This document shows, piece by piece, positions 1-6,851 of a stretch of DNA of 25,982 nt. The DNA is taken from contig JAQVLF010000002.1 in the NCBI GenBank assembly GCA_028704295.1, positions 1-25,982 on the forward strand, given 5' to 3'. Made by a program: the position numbers and the translations under genes. This stretch comes from Minisyncoccota bacterium (GTDB taxonomy: Bacteria > Patescibacteriota > Minisyncoccia > Minisyncoccales > Minisyncoccaceae). Positions within the stretch are counted from its first letter, which is position 1. Each line of letters opens with the position of its first letter. A model generated the notes under the pieces. That model was not told the DNA's origin, searched no databases, and worked only from the letters and a program-made list of their open reading frames with translations.

Positions 1-122
1 TAATACGCAAAAAGTATGGACAAGTTTATGCAAGAGAAGCTATGATAAAGGAAATACAAAAACATCATAAAGTTCATTCTTTAAATCTTGTTTCTGATTT
101 GTCCGAAATGTGCATAGAGTGA
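1..122 (+). CDS. C-terminal end of an unidentified protein (5' end outside window)
   Basis: Frame 3 is open from the left edge to a TGA at 120-122 and encodes 39 residues, beginning IRKKYGQVYAREAM and ending LSEMCIE. The composition (Lys, Glu, Ile, Tyr) resembles the other proteins of the window, and a promoter-like sequence begins 8 bases after the stop, which fits a genuine gene end. I do not recognise the family. It may be a chance open frame, because only 39 codons are visible. Confidence 0.4.
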   Translation, partial: IRKKYGQVYAREAMIKEIQKHHKVHSLNLVSDLSEMCIE

Positions 123-129
123 CTAACTC

Positions 130-158
130 TTGACAAATTTTTAATTCTAGGGTATGAA
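130..158 (+). promoter_or_regulatory. Sigma70-type promoter, TTGACA-17-TATGAA
   Basis: A perfect -35 hexamer TTGACA (130-135) is followed after exactly 17 bases by TATGAA (153-158), four of six matches to TATAAT. The predicted start of transcription is near 165. A strong terminator follows at 222-256, so the product would be a transcript of about 90 nt rather than the rpmE mRNA, unless there is read-through. Confidence 0.5.
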
Positions 159-164
159 GACTGT

Positions 165-256
165 GCCATTTAGTTTTCCTATGACTGAATGGTAAGTGAA
201 AGGATTGGTTTTTCTTTTTTCAGACAAAGCGCCGCTCTTCGGCGCCTTTGTCTTTT
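165..256 (+). ncRNA. Candidate small structured RNA, family unknown
   Basis: The segment lies between a good promoter (130-158) and a GC-rich terminator (222-256) and has no credible protein gene. Its 5' end folds into a 9-bp stem: CCATTTAGT (166-174) pairs with ACTGAATGG (184-192) with one G-U pair and a 9-nt loop. A single-stranded purine-rich stretch (193-205) follows, then a pyrimidine tract and the terminator hairpin. I could not match it to SRP RNA, 6S RNA, tmRNA or a known riboswitch. A 13-codon frame (154-195) exists inside but has no runs of one amino acid typical of attenuators. Confidence 0.35.
222..256 (+). terminator. Rho-independent terminator
   Basis: GACAAAG-CGCCG (223-234) pairs with CGGCG-C-CTTTGTC (240-252), with one bulged C and a short CTCTT loop, followed by TTTT. 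It is by far the most GC-rich hairpin in this AT-rich neighbourhood. The T run lies on the + strand side, so it ends + strand transcription upstream of rpmE. Confidence 0.65.
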
Positions 257-297
257 AAGGACTTGATTTTAAAAAAGAATTTTGTTAATGTACTTAA

Positions 298-303
298 TAT
301 AAT
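298..303 (+). promoter_or_regulatory. Consensus -10 box (TATAAT) upstream of rpmE
   Basis: A perfect TATAAT lies 16 bases before the rpmE ATG, giving a predicted leader of about 10 nt. No good -35 hexamer is seen at 16-18 bases, so it would be a weak promoter or depend on other contacts. It sits downstream of the terminator at 222-256, where rpmE-prfA needs its own start. Confidence 0.35.
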
Positions 304-319
304 CATATAAATAAAAGTT

Positions 320-547
320 ATGAATAAAAAGATTCAGCCAAAATATTTTGAGAATGCAAAGATCAAATGTGCTTGCGGCGCAGTTTTTGAAATTGGCTCA
401 ACAAAAGAATTAATGGAAGTTGAAATTTGTTCTAAGTGCCACCCATATTATACTGGACAAGAAAGAAGAGCTGGTGAAATGGGTAGAATTCAAAAGTTCA
501 AACAAAGACTTGCCAAAAAAGAAGAATTAAAAAAAGATGGAAAATAA
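320..547 (+). CDS. rpmE: 50S ribosomal protein L31 (bL31, zinc-binding type)
   Basis: Small protein of the large ribosomal subunit central protuberance that bridges to the 30S head. The 75-residue product has the family opening (IQPKYF, residues 5-10) and all four zinc-ligand cysteines (C17, C19, C37, C40), the second pair in CSKCHPYYTG, which marks the zinc-containing C+ form. The GRIQKF segment (55-60) is also typical. The C-terminus carries a Lys-rich extension (from about 61) a little longer than usual. No Shine-Dalgarno sequence precedes the ATG. Its last 11 bases overlap the start of prfA, so the two genes form a translationally coupled pair; rpmE next to prfA is a common bacterial arrangement. 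Confidence 0.96.
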   Translation: MNKKIQPKYFENAKIKCACGAVFEIGSTKELMEVEICSKCHPYYTGQERRAGEMGRIQKFKQRLAKKEELKKDGK

Positions 548-1277
548 TAATCCAAAAGCAATTATTATTGAGATAAGAGCCGGAGTCGGAGGAGACGAAG
601 CGGCTCTTTTTGCAAGCGACCTTTTTAGAATGTATACAAGATATGCCCAAGACAGAAATTGGGAAGTTTTCGTATTGTCTGAAAACAAAAGCGAGGTTGG
701 AGGCGTAAAGGAAGTTGTTTTTGAAATTAAAGGCGATACGGCTTTTGAAGACTTGAAGTATGAAGCGGGTGTTCATAGAGTTCAAAGAATTCCTAAGACA
801 GAAAAGTCTGGAAGAATTCATACTTCTACTGCAACTGTAGCAGTTTTGCCAAAACTAGAAGCCGCTCAAATCAATTTAAATCCAGGCGAAGTTCGGATAG
901 AAACAACAAAAGCTTCTGGCCCAGGAGGACAATATGTAAACAAAAGAATGACAGCTGTAAGAGCTGTACATATTAAAACTGGTCTCGTCGTAACATGCCA
1001 AAGTGAAAGAAGCCTGCAGCAAAATAAGGAGCAGGCATTAGCTATAATTGCAGCTAAGCTAAAAGAAGAGGAAAGAAGAAAGAATATATCGCAAATTGAG
1101 GGCAAAAGAAGAGAGCAAATTGGAAGCGCGGACAGAGGAGAAAAAATTAGAACATATAATTTTCCTCAAGATAGAGTGACTGATCATAGAATTAATAAAA
1201 AGTGGCATGATATTGAATCTATACTTAATGGAAAAATAGATAAAATGGTAAAACAATTAAAACAAGGATTAAATTAA
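537..1277 (+). CDS. prfA: Peptide chain release factor 1, lacking N-terminal domain 1
   Basis: Class I release factor: reads UAA/UAG in the ribosomal A site and triggers peptide hydrolysis. Residues 5-105 match domain 2 (EIRAGVGGDEAALFA, 12-26; GVHRVQRIP, 78-86). The codon-reading tripeptide is P86-K87-T88, the PxT form of RF1, not the SPF form of RF2. The catalytic loop is GPGGQ (128-132). The RTYNFPQ and RVTDHR motifs of the family follow. At 246 residues it is about 110 shorter than E. coli RF1 (360): the helical domain 1 that contacts the L11 region is absent. It cannot be encoded upstream, because an in-frame TAA lies at 528-530 and rpmE fills the space. GPGGQYVNK resembles the loop of ArfB/ICT1 more than the GAGGQHVN of standard RF1/RF2. 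Start at 537 overlaps rpmE by 11 bases. Confidence 0.9.
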   Translation: MENNNPKAIIIEIRAGVGGDEAALFASDLFRMYTRYAQDRNWEVFVLSENKSEVGGVKEVVFEIKGDTAFEDLKYEAGVHRVQRIPKTEKSGRIHTSTATVAVLPKLEAAQINLNPGEVRIETTKASGPGGQYVNKRMTAVRAVHIKTGLVVTCQSERSLQQNKEQALAIIAAKLKEEERRKNISQIEGKRREQIGSADRGEKIRTYNFPQDRVTDHRINKKWHDIESILNGKIDKMVKQLKQGLN

Positions 1278-1290
1278 TCCCTGTTTTTTT
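1261..1290. terminator. Bidirectional terminator between convergent prfA and transglycosylase genes
   Basis: The hairpin GGATT-aaatt-AATCC (1266-1280), extended by AACA/TGTT around one mismatch, is followed by seven or more T on the + strand (1284-1290). It is preceded by A-rich sequence that reads T-rich on the minus strand. It overlaps the stop codon of prfA (1275-1277) and ends at the stop of the minus-strand gene (1289-1291), so one element serves both convergent genes. Confidence 0.6.
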
Positions 1291-2866
1291 ATGGAAAAAT
1301 CATGTCCTCGCAAGTAGATGACATCGATCCGTTGTCGATATATTGCTGAATGCACCATGTTCTTGTCTGTACGCTTTTGGCGTAAGAAGATGATCCTCCG
1401 TAATATCTAGAAGCTGCATTGTATTCCCCAGTTCCATTGCTTTTTGCCCCTAAGTCATGCAAGTACACAGCTGATGCTGTCAATGCATCTTCAAAATTCC
1501 ATGGGTTAGGAGTTGTATGTCCAGTATATTTACTAACATCGCCCTTAACTAAATCCCATGTACTTGGAATAAATTGGGCTGGCCCCATTGCTCCTCCAAA
1601 ACCATATGCATAATATCCACTTGGACAATTTATGGTTCCAGTTGAAACAATTGTAATAGATGATCGTTTCGCATGATATCCACCTGACACGCAATCAGGA
1701 ATCCAGCAAGAAACCGGTACTTTTGTATAATCATATCCAAGATCACCCATAAGCTCTAAAAATATTGGCAAATCTCTCTTATAATGAATGATTCTTTCAA
1801 CTAATCCTCCATTTGTATAATCTTCTCCATTTGGCTGCCTATAGCCTGTGCCAGATGAAGCAAATGTTCCACCTCCTGTTTCTTTGTTTGTAATATAGCA
1901 TCTGCCAACATTTCTTCCTAGGGCTGATTCTTGCGAAATAATTCCTAAAACATATGCTGGCCTCACACCCACTTTAGGCCCAATTGTTTTCGCAATGTTT
2001 AAAAGCGTCCCAAAATCAGGCTGTTCTTGTCCTGGCAAAAGTCCTACTAATTGAATTAATCTCTTTGCTATTTCAGCTTGCTTACTCTCAATATCCTTTT
2101 TGTTTTGAAGAGATTCTTGATATTCTTGCTCTGTGATTGAATATAGATACTCCTGTACTTCTTTTGTTTCTTGCTGTGAAGCTTTCTGTGTTTCTTGCAG
2201 CGCAACGTAACTTTCTTGTTCCCCCACCTTTGTCTCCAATTCTTCCTTTTCGTTGCCAAGTTCAATCTGGAGATCTTGATAGCCACTTAAAAGATCTTGA
2301 TTCTTGCTGTTTAATATTTCAAAGTAAATGAAATTATCAAAAAAATTAGAAATAGAACCGGACGTTAGAAATACTTCTAAGGGACTTTTTTCTCCATTCT
2401 CATAAACAGCTTGCAAGATAAGGGCTATTTTTCTTTTTTGCTCATCTATTTCGTTTCTTGTCGTTTCTATTTGAGCCTCAGTATCAACAATCTTGTATCC
2501 CAAACTTTTAATGCTTAAATTTGATTGATAAATCTCGTTGTTCAAATTTTTTATTCTTTGATTCATTCTATATATTTCATTTGCAAGTGTCTGTTTTTCT
2601 TCGGCTTTTGCCTCAACTTCCTGATTGGCAGCAACTTGCTTTTCATTAAGATAAGACTGACATTTCTCCAAAAGCTCTTGAAAATCTTTTTTAGAAAGCT
2701 CTTTTTCTTTTTGATCTAGTGAAGCTGTATTTTCACATACGTCCACCAAATTTATGCTTGGATCTAAAGCTGCGATAGAAAAAGCAGGGATAAAAAACAT
2801 TACCCCCACCATTCCTATAATTCCTATTAAATTAATTTTATTCTTTTGGTTTTTCTTCTTGCTCAT
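1289..2866 (-). CDS. Secreted coiled-coil lytic murein transglycosylase (PcsB/CwlO-like coil plus MltB-like lysozyme domain)
   Basis: Predicted exported peptidoglycan-cleaving enzyme, 525 residues. A Lys-rich n-region and hydrophobic segment (about 11-33) form a signal peptide or anchor. Residues about 50-270 are Glu/Gln/Lys-rich coiled coil resembling the regulatory coil of PcsB/CwlO-type hydrolases. Residues 285-500 form a lysozyme-like transglycosylase domain with catalytic Glu313 in the ISQESALG context, the GGAMGPAQFIPSTW motif (424-437) typical of MltB-type enzymes, and a late AASRYYGG motif (484-491). Eight cysteines lie outside the membrane (44, 69, 323, 388, 392, 414, 505, 519), so disulfides are possible. 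The start overlaps the end of rplY by 29 bases, placing it second in an operon. PcsB-type coils usually carry CHAP or M23 domains, so the enzyme domain here is different. Family placement is good; substrate and regulation are inferred. Confidence 0.88.
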   Translation of the reverse strand: MSKKKNQKNKINLIGIIGMVGVMFFIPAFSIAALDPSINLVDVCENTASLDQKEKELSKKDFQELLEKCQSYLNEKQVAANQEVEAKAEEKQTLANEIYRMNQRIKNLNNEIYQSNLSIKSLGYKIVDTEAQIETTRNEIDEQKRKIALILQAVYENGEKSPLEVFLTSGSISNFFDNFIYFEILNSKNQDLLSGYQDLQIELGNEKEELETKVGEQESYVALQETQKASQQETKEVQEYLYSITEQEYQESLQNKKDIESKQAEIAKRLIQLVGLLPGQEQPDFGTLLNIAKTIGPKVGVRPAYVLGIISQESALGRNVGRCYITNKETGGGTFASSGTGYRQPNGEDYTNGGLVERIIHYKRDLPIFLELMGDLGYDYTKVPVSCWIPDCVSGGYHAKRSSITIVSTGTINCPSGYYAYGFGGAMGPAQFIPSTWDLVKGDVSKYTGHTTPNPWNFEDALTASAVYLHDLGAKSNGTGEYNAASRYYGGSSSYAKSVQTRTWCIQQYIDNGSMSSTCEDMIFP

Positions 2867-3440
2867 TATTCTCTTCTTTTGGCACTTCTGCTTCTTCTAC
2901 ATTAGCTTTTACCTCAACTACAGAAGCAATGATTTCTTCTTTATTATTTAAAACTTTAACCTTGTCTCCTAAGTCAATGCTTTCAACGTCAATATAGTCT
3001 TCAAATGTTATTAATTTAGAAGCATCTATTTGAACTTTGTGTGGCAAATCTTCTGGAAGAGCTTTTACATGCAAGACATGAATATTTTGAACTAAAGTTC
3101 CTCCAAGTGAAACAGCTGGAGCAATGCCAATAATTTCTACTTTTACCTCTGCTTCCACTTCTTCTTTTAAGTTTGGACTGTAAAAATCTATATGAATGAA
3201 TTCTCCTGTCATTGGATCATTTTCATAATCATGAAGCAATGCAGGATATTTTTTTCCATCGCATTCAACTTCAATCAAAGAAGTTTCTCCAGCTTCTTTA
3301 TATATTTTTTGAAAATCTATTGCATCAACTTTAAGCAAGACATTTTCCTTTATTTGAGGTCCATATAGTATTGCTGGCACAAATCCTTCGTTTCTTACGT
3401 TTTCCTTTTTTTCTCTTAATTCTGCTTTTAATAAATACAT
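2838..3440 (-). CDS. rplY: 50S ribosomal protein L25, long (CTC/TL5) form
   Basis: Binds 5S rRNA in the large subunit. The 200-residue protein has the two-domain architecture of the long bacterial form: an N-terminal L25 beta-barrel (about 1-90, with GFVPAILYG at 19-27 and HDYENDPMTGEFIHIDF at 70-86) and the C-terminal TL5/CTC domain (about 92-178). It ends in an acidic tail of Glu/Lys (180-200) with no fold. The ATG is preceded by a 23-nt leader downstream of the promoter at 3470-3497, with only a weak purine patch (AGAAAGA) as possible ribosome binding site. The transglycosylase gene starts inside its last 29 bases. Confidence 0.96.
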   Translation of the reverse strand: MYLLKAELREKKENVRNEGFVPAILYGPQIKENVLLKVDAIDFQKIYKEAGETSLIEVECDGKKYPALLHDYENDPMTGEFIHIDFYSPNLKEEVEAEVKVEIIGIAPAVSLGGTLVQNIHVLHVKALPEDLPHKVQIDASKLITFEDYIDVESIDLGDKVKVLNNKEEIIASVVEVKANVEEAEVPKEENNEQEEKPKE

Positions 3441-3469
3441 AATCTTTCTATTAATTTTATTACTACTTT

Positions 3470-3497
3470 ATATTAGCATTTTATTAAATATTTTCAA
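3470..3497 (-). promoter_or_regulatory. Promoter for rplY-transglycosylase: TTGAAA-16-TGC-TAATAT
   Basis: On the minus strand, TTGAAA (3497-3492) is followed after 16 bases by TAATAT (3475-3470). A TG one base before it makes an extended -10 (TGCTAATAT). The -35 overlaps the last codons of gatB. The predicted start is near 3463, giving a 23-nt leader, unlike the leaderless promoters elsewhere in the window. Confidence 0.55.
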
Positions 3498-4971
3498 GTT
3501 TTTGAAGAAGTACTTCTTTTGCCTTATCAGGATTAATTTTTCCTTTAGATAATGCCATGATCTGCCCAATCAAAAATTGAAAGCTTGCTGTCTTGCCATT
3601 CTTGTAGTCCTGAATAGCGACCCCATTCCTTTTTAAAACCTCATCTACTATGTTTTCAATTTCGCTAATATCATCAATTTGCTTTAATCCTTTATCTTTT
3701 ATAATATGAGTTGGGTCTTTATTCAAATCATACATTTCTTTTAGTATTATCTTAGCCATCTTGCTTGAAATGTCTCCCTTATATATCAAAACTGTAAATT
3801 CTGCAAAATTTTCAGGATCTATTTTAGAACTGAAATCAATAATTTGTCCATTATTAAGCCCAATTAAATCAGAAGTTAAATAGTTTACAGCGATTTTTAT
3901 CAATTCGAAGTATTTATTCTGTTCTATTCTTTCATGCTGCATCCAATTTAAAATTTCTGTTGCAACTTTTTCAAAATATTCTGCAAAATCTTTATTATCT
4001 GCAAACATCTCTATTGTCTTATAATCAGAAATTCCATATTCTGCCTCGAGCCTTAATCTTTTGGAAGAAGGAAGTTCAGGAATTTCAGCTTTAAGCTCGC
4101 TTGTTCTTTCTTCCCCTATCTCAAGCGGTGGTAAATCTGGTTCAGGGAAATATCTATACTCATGACTTTCTTCTTTTGACCTCTGGCTTAAAGTCACTTG
4201 CTTAACATCATGGAAGCCCCTTGTTTCCTGTATTATTTTCTCTCCATTATCTAGCATTTTAGATTGCCTTCCAATCTCGAACAAAATAGCTTTTTCTACT
4301 GATTTAAAAGAATTTAAGTTTTTTACTTCTACTTTTGTTCCGAGCTTTTTATCCCCTTTTCTCTTCAAAGATAAATTAACCTCGATTCTCATTTCCCCCT
4401 TTTCCATGTTAGCGTCTGAAACGTCTAAATACCTTGCAATTAATTGAAGTTCTTTTGCAAAATTGACAACTTCATCTGCTGAAGTGAAGTCAGGCTCTGT
4501 AACGAGTTCCATTAATGGAACGCCTGCTCTATTAAAATCAACCATTGATGTTTTATCATTGTCGTGGGCTAACCTTCCTGCATCTTCTTCTTGATGGATT
4601 CTATTTATTCTAATTAATTTAGGCACATTTTCTCCTTTAATTTCTAAATATCCATCCCTCGCAATTGGATAATCAAATTGAGAAATCTGATAACCCTTTG
4701 GCAAGTCTGGATAAAAATAGTTCTTCCTATCAAATTTAGTATAATCCGCAATTTTGCAATTTAAAGCTAATCCCAATTTAATAATATTATCAATTGCTTC
4801 TTTGTTAATCACTGGAAGCGTGCCAGGATGCCCCATGCAAATAGGGCAAATATTAGTGTTTGGAACACTTTCATTTGGATTATTCAAGCATGAGCAAAAC
4901 ATTTTGCTTTTGGTTTTTGATTCCATGTGTATCTCAAGCCCTATAACAACATCGTATTTTTCATTTTCCAT
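3484..4971 (-). CDS. gatB: Aspartyl/glutamyl-tRNA(Asn/Gln) amidotransferase subunit B
   Basis: GatB is the kinase and tRNA-binding subunit of GatCAB, which converts Glu-tRNA(Gln) and/or Asp-tRNA(Asn) to the amide. The 495-residue protein starts with the conserved VVIGLEIH (8-15). It has zinc-site cysteines C26, C28, C42 and C45, and the family signature FDRKNYFYPDLPKGYQISQ (about 80-98). Kinase-core segments NRAGVPLMELVTEPD and EYRYFPEPDLPPL follow. The C-terminal third is the helical tail with the YqeY-like tRNA-binding domain, ending KAKEVLLQKLENI. Length is normal. The ATG overlaps the deoC stop by 11 bases, as last gene of the secE operon. GatC and GatA are encoded 15 kb away at 18893-20564. 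Confidence 0.98.
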   Translation of the reverse strand: MENEKYDVVIGLEIHMESKTKSKMFCSCLNNPNESVPNTNICPICMGHPGTLPVINKEAIDNIIKLGLALNCKIADYTKFDRKNYFYPDLPKGYQISQFDYPIARDGYLEIKGENVPKLIRINRIHQEEDAGRLAHDNDKTSMVDFNRAGVPLMELVTEPDFTSADEVVNFAKELQLIARYLDVSDANMEKGEMRIEVNLSLKRKGDKKLGTKVEVKNLNSFKSVEKAILFEIGRQSKMLDNGEKIIQETRGFHDVKQVTLSQRSKEESHEYRYFPEPDLPPLEIGEERTSELKAEIPELPSSKRLRLEAEYGISDYKTIEMFADNKDFAEYFEKVATEILNWMQHERIEQNKYFELIKIAVNYLTSDLIGLNNGQIIDFSSKIDPENFAEFTVLIYKGDISSKMAKIILKEMYDLNKDPTHIIKDKGLKQIDDISEIENIVDEVLKRNGVAIQDYKNGKTASFQFLIGQIMALSKGKINPDKAKEVLLQKLENI

Positions 4972-5620
4972 ATTGTTTCATAATTTTGACGCCTGAACTT
5001 GTTCCAATGATATCTGCTCCAGCTTTTATCATTTCCTTTACGTCCTCAAGCGTCTTTACATTTCCAGAAGCTTTTATTAAAAGTCCTGGCGCATTTTTTC
5101 TCATTATTTTTAAATGTCTTGCTTTTTCAGACATTTCCCTATTTTCTAAAGGATCTTTACCTGTAGCAGTTTTAACGCAAGTTGCACCCGATTCTTTTAC
5201 AATTTGTGATACTTTTGCTATTTCACCGTCAGTTAAATACCCACTTCCAATAATGACTTTTGTATCTTTAATCTTTGCAATTGCTTTTAAATCCTTTGAA
5301 ATTTTATCCCATTTTTCATGTTTTACATCTACTATATTTACAACAATATCTAAATCATCTGCGCCATCTTCTACTGCTTTTTTAGCAACTCCTAGCCTCT
5401 TTTTGTGGTCTGAATCTCCAATTGGATCATCAATTAAAACTACAACTTTAATATCGGTATCCTTTAATTCTTTTTTTGCTAGCTTAACCCATTTAGGATT
5501 GACGCAGACTCCCCTAAAATTATATTCCTTGGCTTCGCTGCAAACTTTTATTATATCTTCTTTTTTAACATCTTTTCCTATTTTTGTATGATCGATACAT
5601 TGGTTTAATTCTTTTTTCAT
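4961..5620 (-). CDS. deoC: Deoxyribose-phosphate aldolase
   Basis: Class I aldolase that interconverts 2-deoxyribose 5-phosphate with glyceraldehyde 3-phosphate and acetaldehyde. The Schiff-base lysine is K150 in the CVKTATG motif (148-154). The second catalytic lysine is K183 in LIKASGN (181-187), and the proton-shuttle aspartate is D91 in DDLDIVVN (88-95). The N-terminal IDHTKIG (9-15) is also typical. At 219 residues it has the usual length. The segment VIIGSGYLTD has Gly where many relatives have Glu. It ends in TGA and overlaps gatB by 11 bases; glyA ends 2 bases upstream. Placement after dTTP genes suggests deoxynucleoside salvage, but no nucleoside phosphorylase is visible here. Confidence 0.95.
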   Translation of the reverse strand: MKKELNQCIDHTKIGKDVKKEDIIKVCSEAKEYNFRGVCVNPKWVKLAKKELKDTDIKVVVLIDDPIGDSDHKKRLGVAKKAVEDGADDLDIVVNIVDVKHEKWDKISKDLKAIAKIKDTKVIIGSGYLTDGEIAKVSQIVKESGATCVKTATGKDPLENREMSEKARHLKIMRKNAPGLLIKASGNVKTLEDVKEMIKAGADIIGTSSGVKIMKQYGK

Positions 5621-5622
5621 AA

Positions 5623-6846
5623 TTAAAATACGAATTTAATATTTTTAAAATTATTTCTAAATTCAATGACCTTGTTTTTTACATCTTTATTCTCTATTAT
5701 AATATTAAATATAAAATGTGCAACTTGCTCCATGTCTTTTTCCTTCATTCCAAATCTAGTCATTTCTTGCACTCCAATTCTAATTCCATTAGGATTATCT
5801 GGATCGCTTGTATTATCATGAGGAATAATGTTTTTATTTAGAATAATATTTTGATCTTCTAGCTTGTCTGCAACAATCTTTCCTCCTCCCTGCTTCCTTA
5901 CATTTAAAAGTACCTGATGGCTTTCGGTATAGCCTTTACTTTTTCCAATTACATCAAACCCCAATTCATTTAATTTGAGAGCTAAAGCTTTTGAATTCTT
6001 AAGAATTTGGCTAGTATATTCTTCCCCAAACTCCTGCATTTCCCTTAAAGCTGCATAAAGACAAGGAACTCTATGCAAGTGATGGTTTGAAACAAATCCA
6101 GGAAATACCCTATTTTGGATTTTTGTTTTTAATTTTTCATCGTCTAGATTAGCTAAAATGATTCCTCCTTGAGGGCCTGGAAAAGTCTTATGAGTAGATG
6201 AAGTAATAATATCAGCCCCTTCTTCAAATGGATTTTGGAATTTTCCGCAAGTAATTAAACCAAAAACATGAGCAGCGTCATAAACCATTTTTGTTTGAAC
6301 CTCACTGCAATATTCTTTAATTTCTTTTAATGGCTGAGGGAATAACAGAACTGAACCGCCTAATATGATAAACTTTGGTTTCTTTTCTAATATTTTTTCT
6401 CCTGTTTTTTGAACATCTATTTCCAAATTCTCAGGATTATATACTACATGCTCGATCTCATACTTAAGCATGCCTATTGCCCCTCCTTTTTCATGAGATA
6501 TATGAGATCCTCCATCAATTCCCAAGCTCATTATGGTTTCTCCTGGCTTTGCCAAGGACGAAAATACTGCATAATTAGCAAGCGTTCCAGATGTTGGACG
6601 AATATCAACAAAATTAATATTAAAATGCTTTTTAAATTCTTTTTCAGTTAAATCTTCAATTTCATCAACATATTTAAGCCCTTTATAATATCTTTGAAAA
6701 GGAAGTCCTTCAGCGTATCTATGCATTAAATCTGAAGTATATAATTTTTCACATATAGGAGACATTGTATTTTCCGATGCAATCAAATTAATACAGCTTC
6801 GCCTCCACTCATTATGCTTATTTACTAAGTCAATTATTTTTTCCAT
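5623..6846 (-). CDS. glyA: Serine hydroxymethyltransferase
   Basis: PLP enzyme making glycine and 5,10-methylene-tetrahydrofolate from serine; here it would supply the one-carbon unit used by the adjacent ThyX. Visible motifs: NLIASENTMS near the N-terminus, the YDAAHVFGL aspartate/histidine pair that stacks and pairs with PLP, and the Schiff-base lysine in SSTHKTFPGPQGG (K220 from this start). HKTFPGPQ rather than the HKTLRGPR-like form of most bacterial GlyA recalls archaeal SHMT. I chose the ATG at 6846 (MEKIIDLV), which follows GGAAGG with a 9-base spacer, the only good Shine-Dalgarno match I found. An in-frame ATG at 6873 (nine residues longer) would overlap thyX by 22 bases and adds residues (MGPMGRLKY) absent from the family. 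Confidence 0.93.
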   Translation of the reverse strand: MEKIIDLVNKHNEWRRSCINLIASENTMSPICEKLYTSDLMHRYAEGLPFQRYYKGLKYVDEIEDLTEKEFKKHFNINFVDIRPTSGTLANYAVFSSLAKPGETIMSLGIDGGSHISHEKGGAIGMLKYEIEHVVYNPENLEIDVQKTGEKILEKKPKFIILGGSVLLFPQPLKEIKEYCSEVQTKMVYDAAHVFGLITCGKFQNPFEEGADIITSSTHKTFPGPQGGIILANLDDEKLKTKIQNRVFPGFVSNHHLHRVPCLYAALREMQEFGEEYTSQILKNSKALALKLNELGFDVIGKSKGYTESHQVLLNVRKQGGGKIVADKLEDQNIILNKNIIPHDNTSDPDNPNGIRIGVQEMTRFGMKEKDMEQVAHFIFNIIIENKDVKNKVIEFRNNFKNIKFVF

Positions 6847-6851
6847 ATATT

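Noticed and set aside
154..195. Thirteen-codon leader peptide (MKTVPFSFPMTEW) before the terminator at 222-256, suggesting an attenuator
   Set aside because: There are no repeated codons for one amino acid and no alternative antiterminator hairpin; the terminator is followed by a ribosomal protein gene, not a biosynthetic one; and its ATG would lie upstream of the predicted transcript start.
537..1277. Recoded UGA (Gly), as in Gracilibacteria/SR1, considered because an RF1 is present
   Set aside because: TGA is used as a terminal stop in deoC, tmk, frr and the gene at 18366, with correct protein ends, and no gene reads through an internal TGA.
4986..5591. Long + strand open frame (201 codons) opposite deoC
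   Set aside because: deoC on the other strand has all catalytic motifs. The antisense translation is Ser/Phe/Thr-rich, as expected for a shadow frame of an AT-rich gene.
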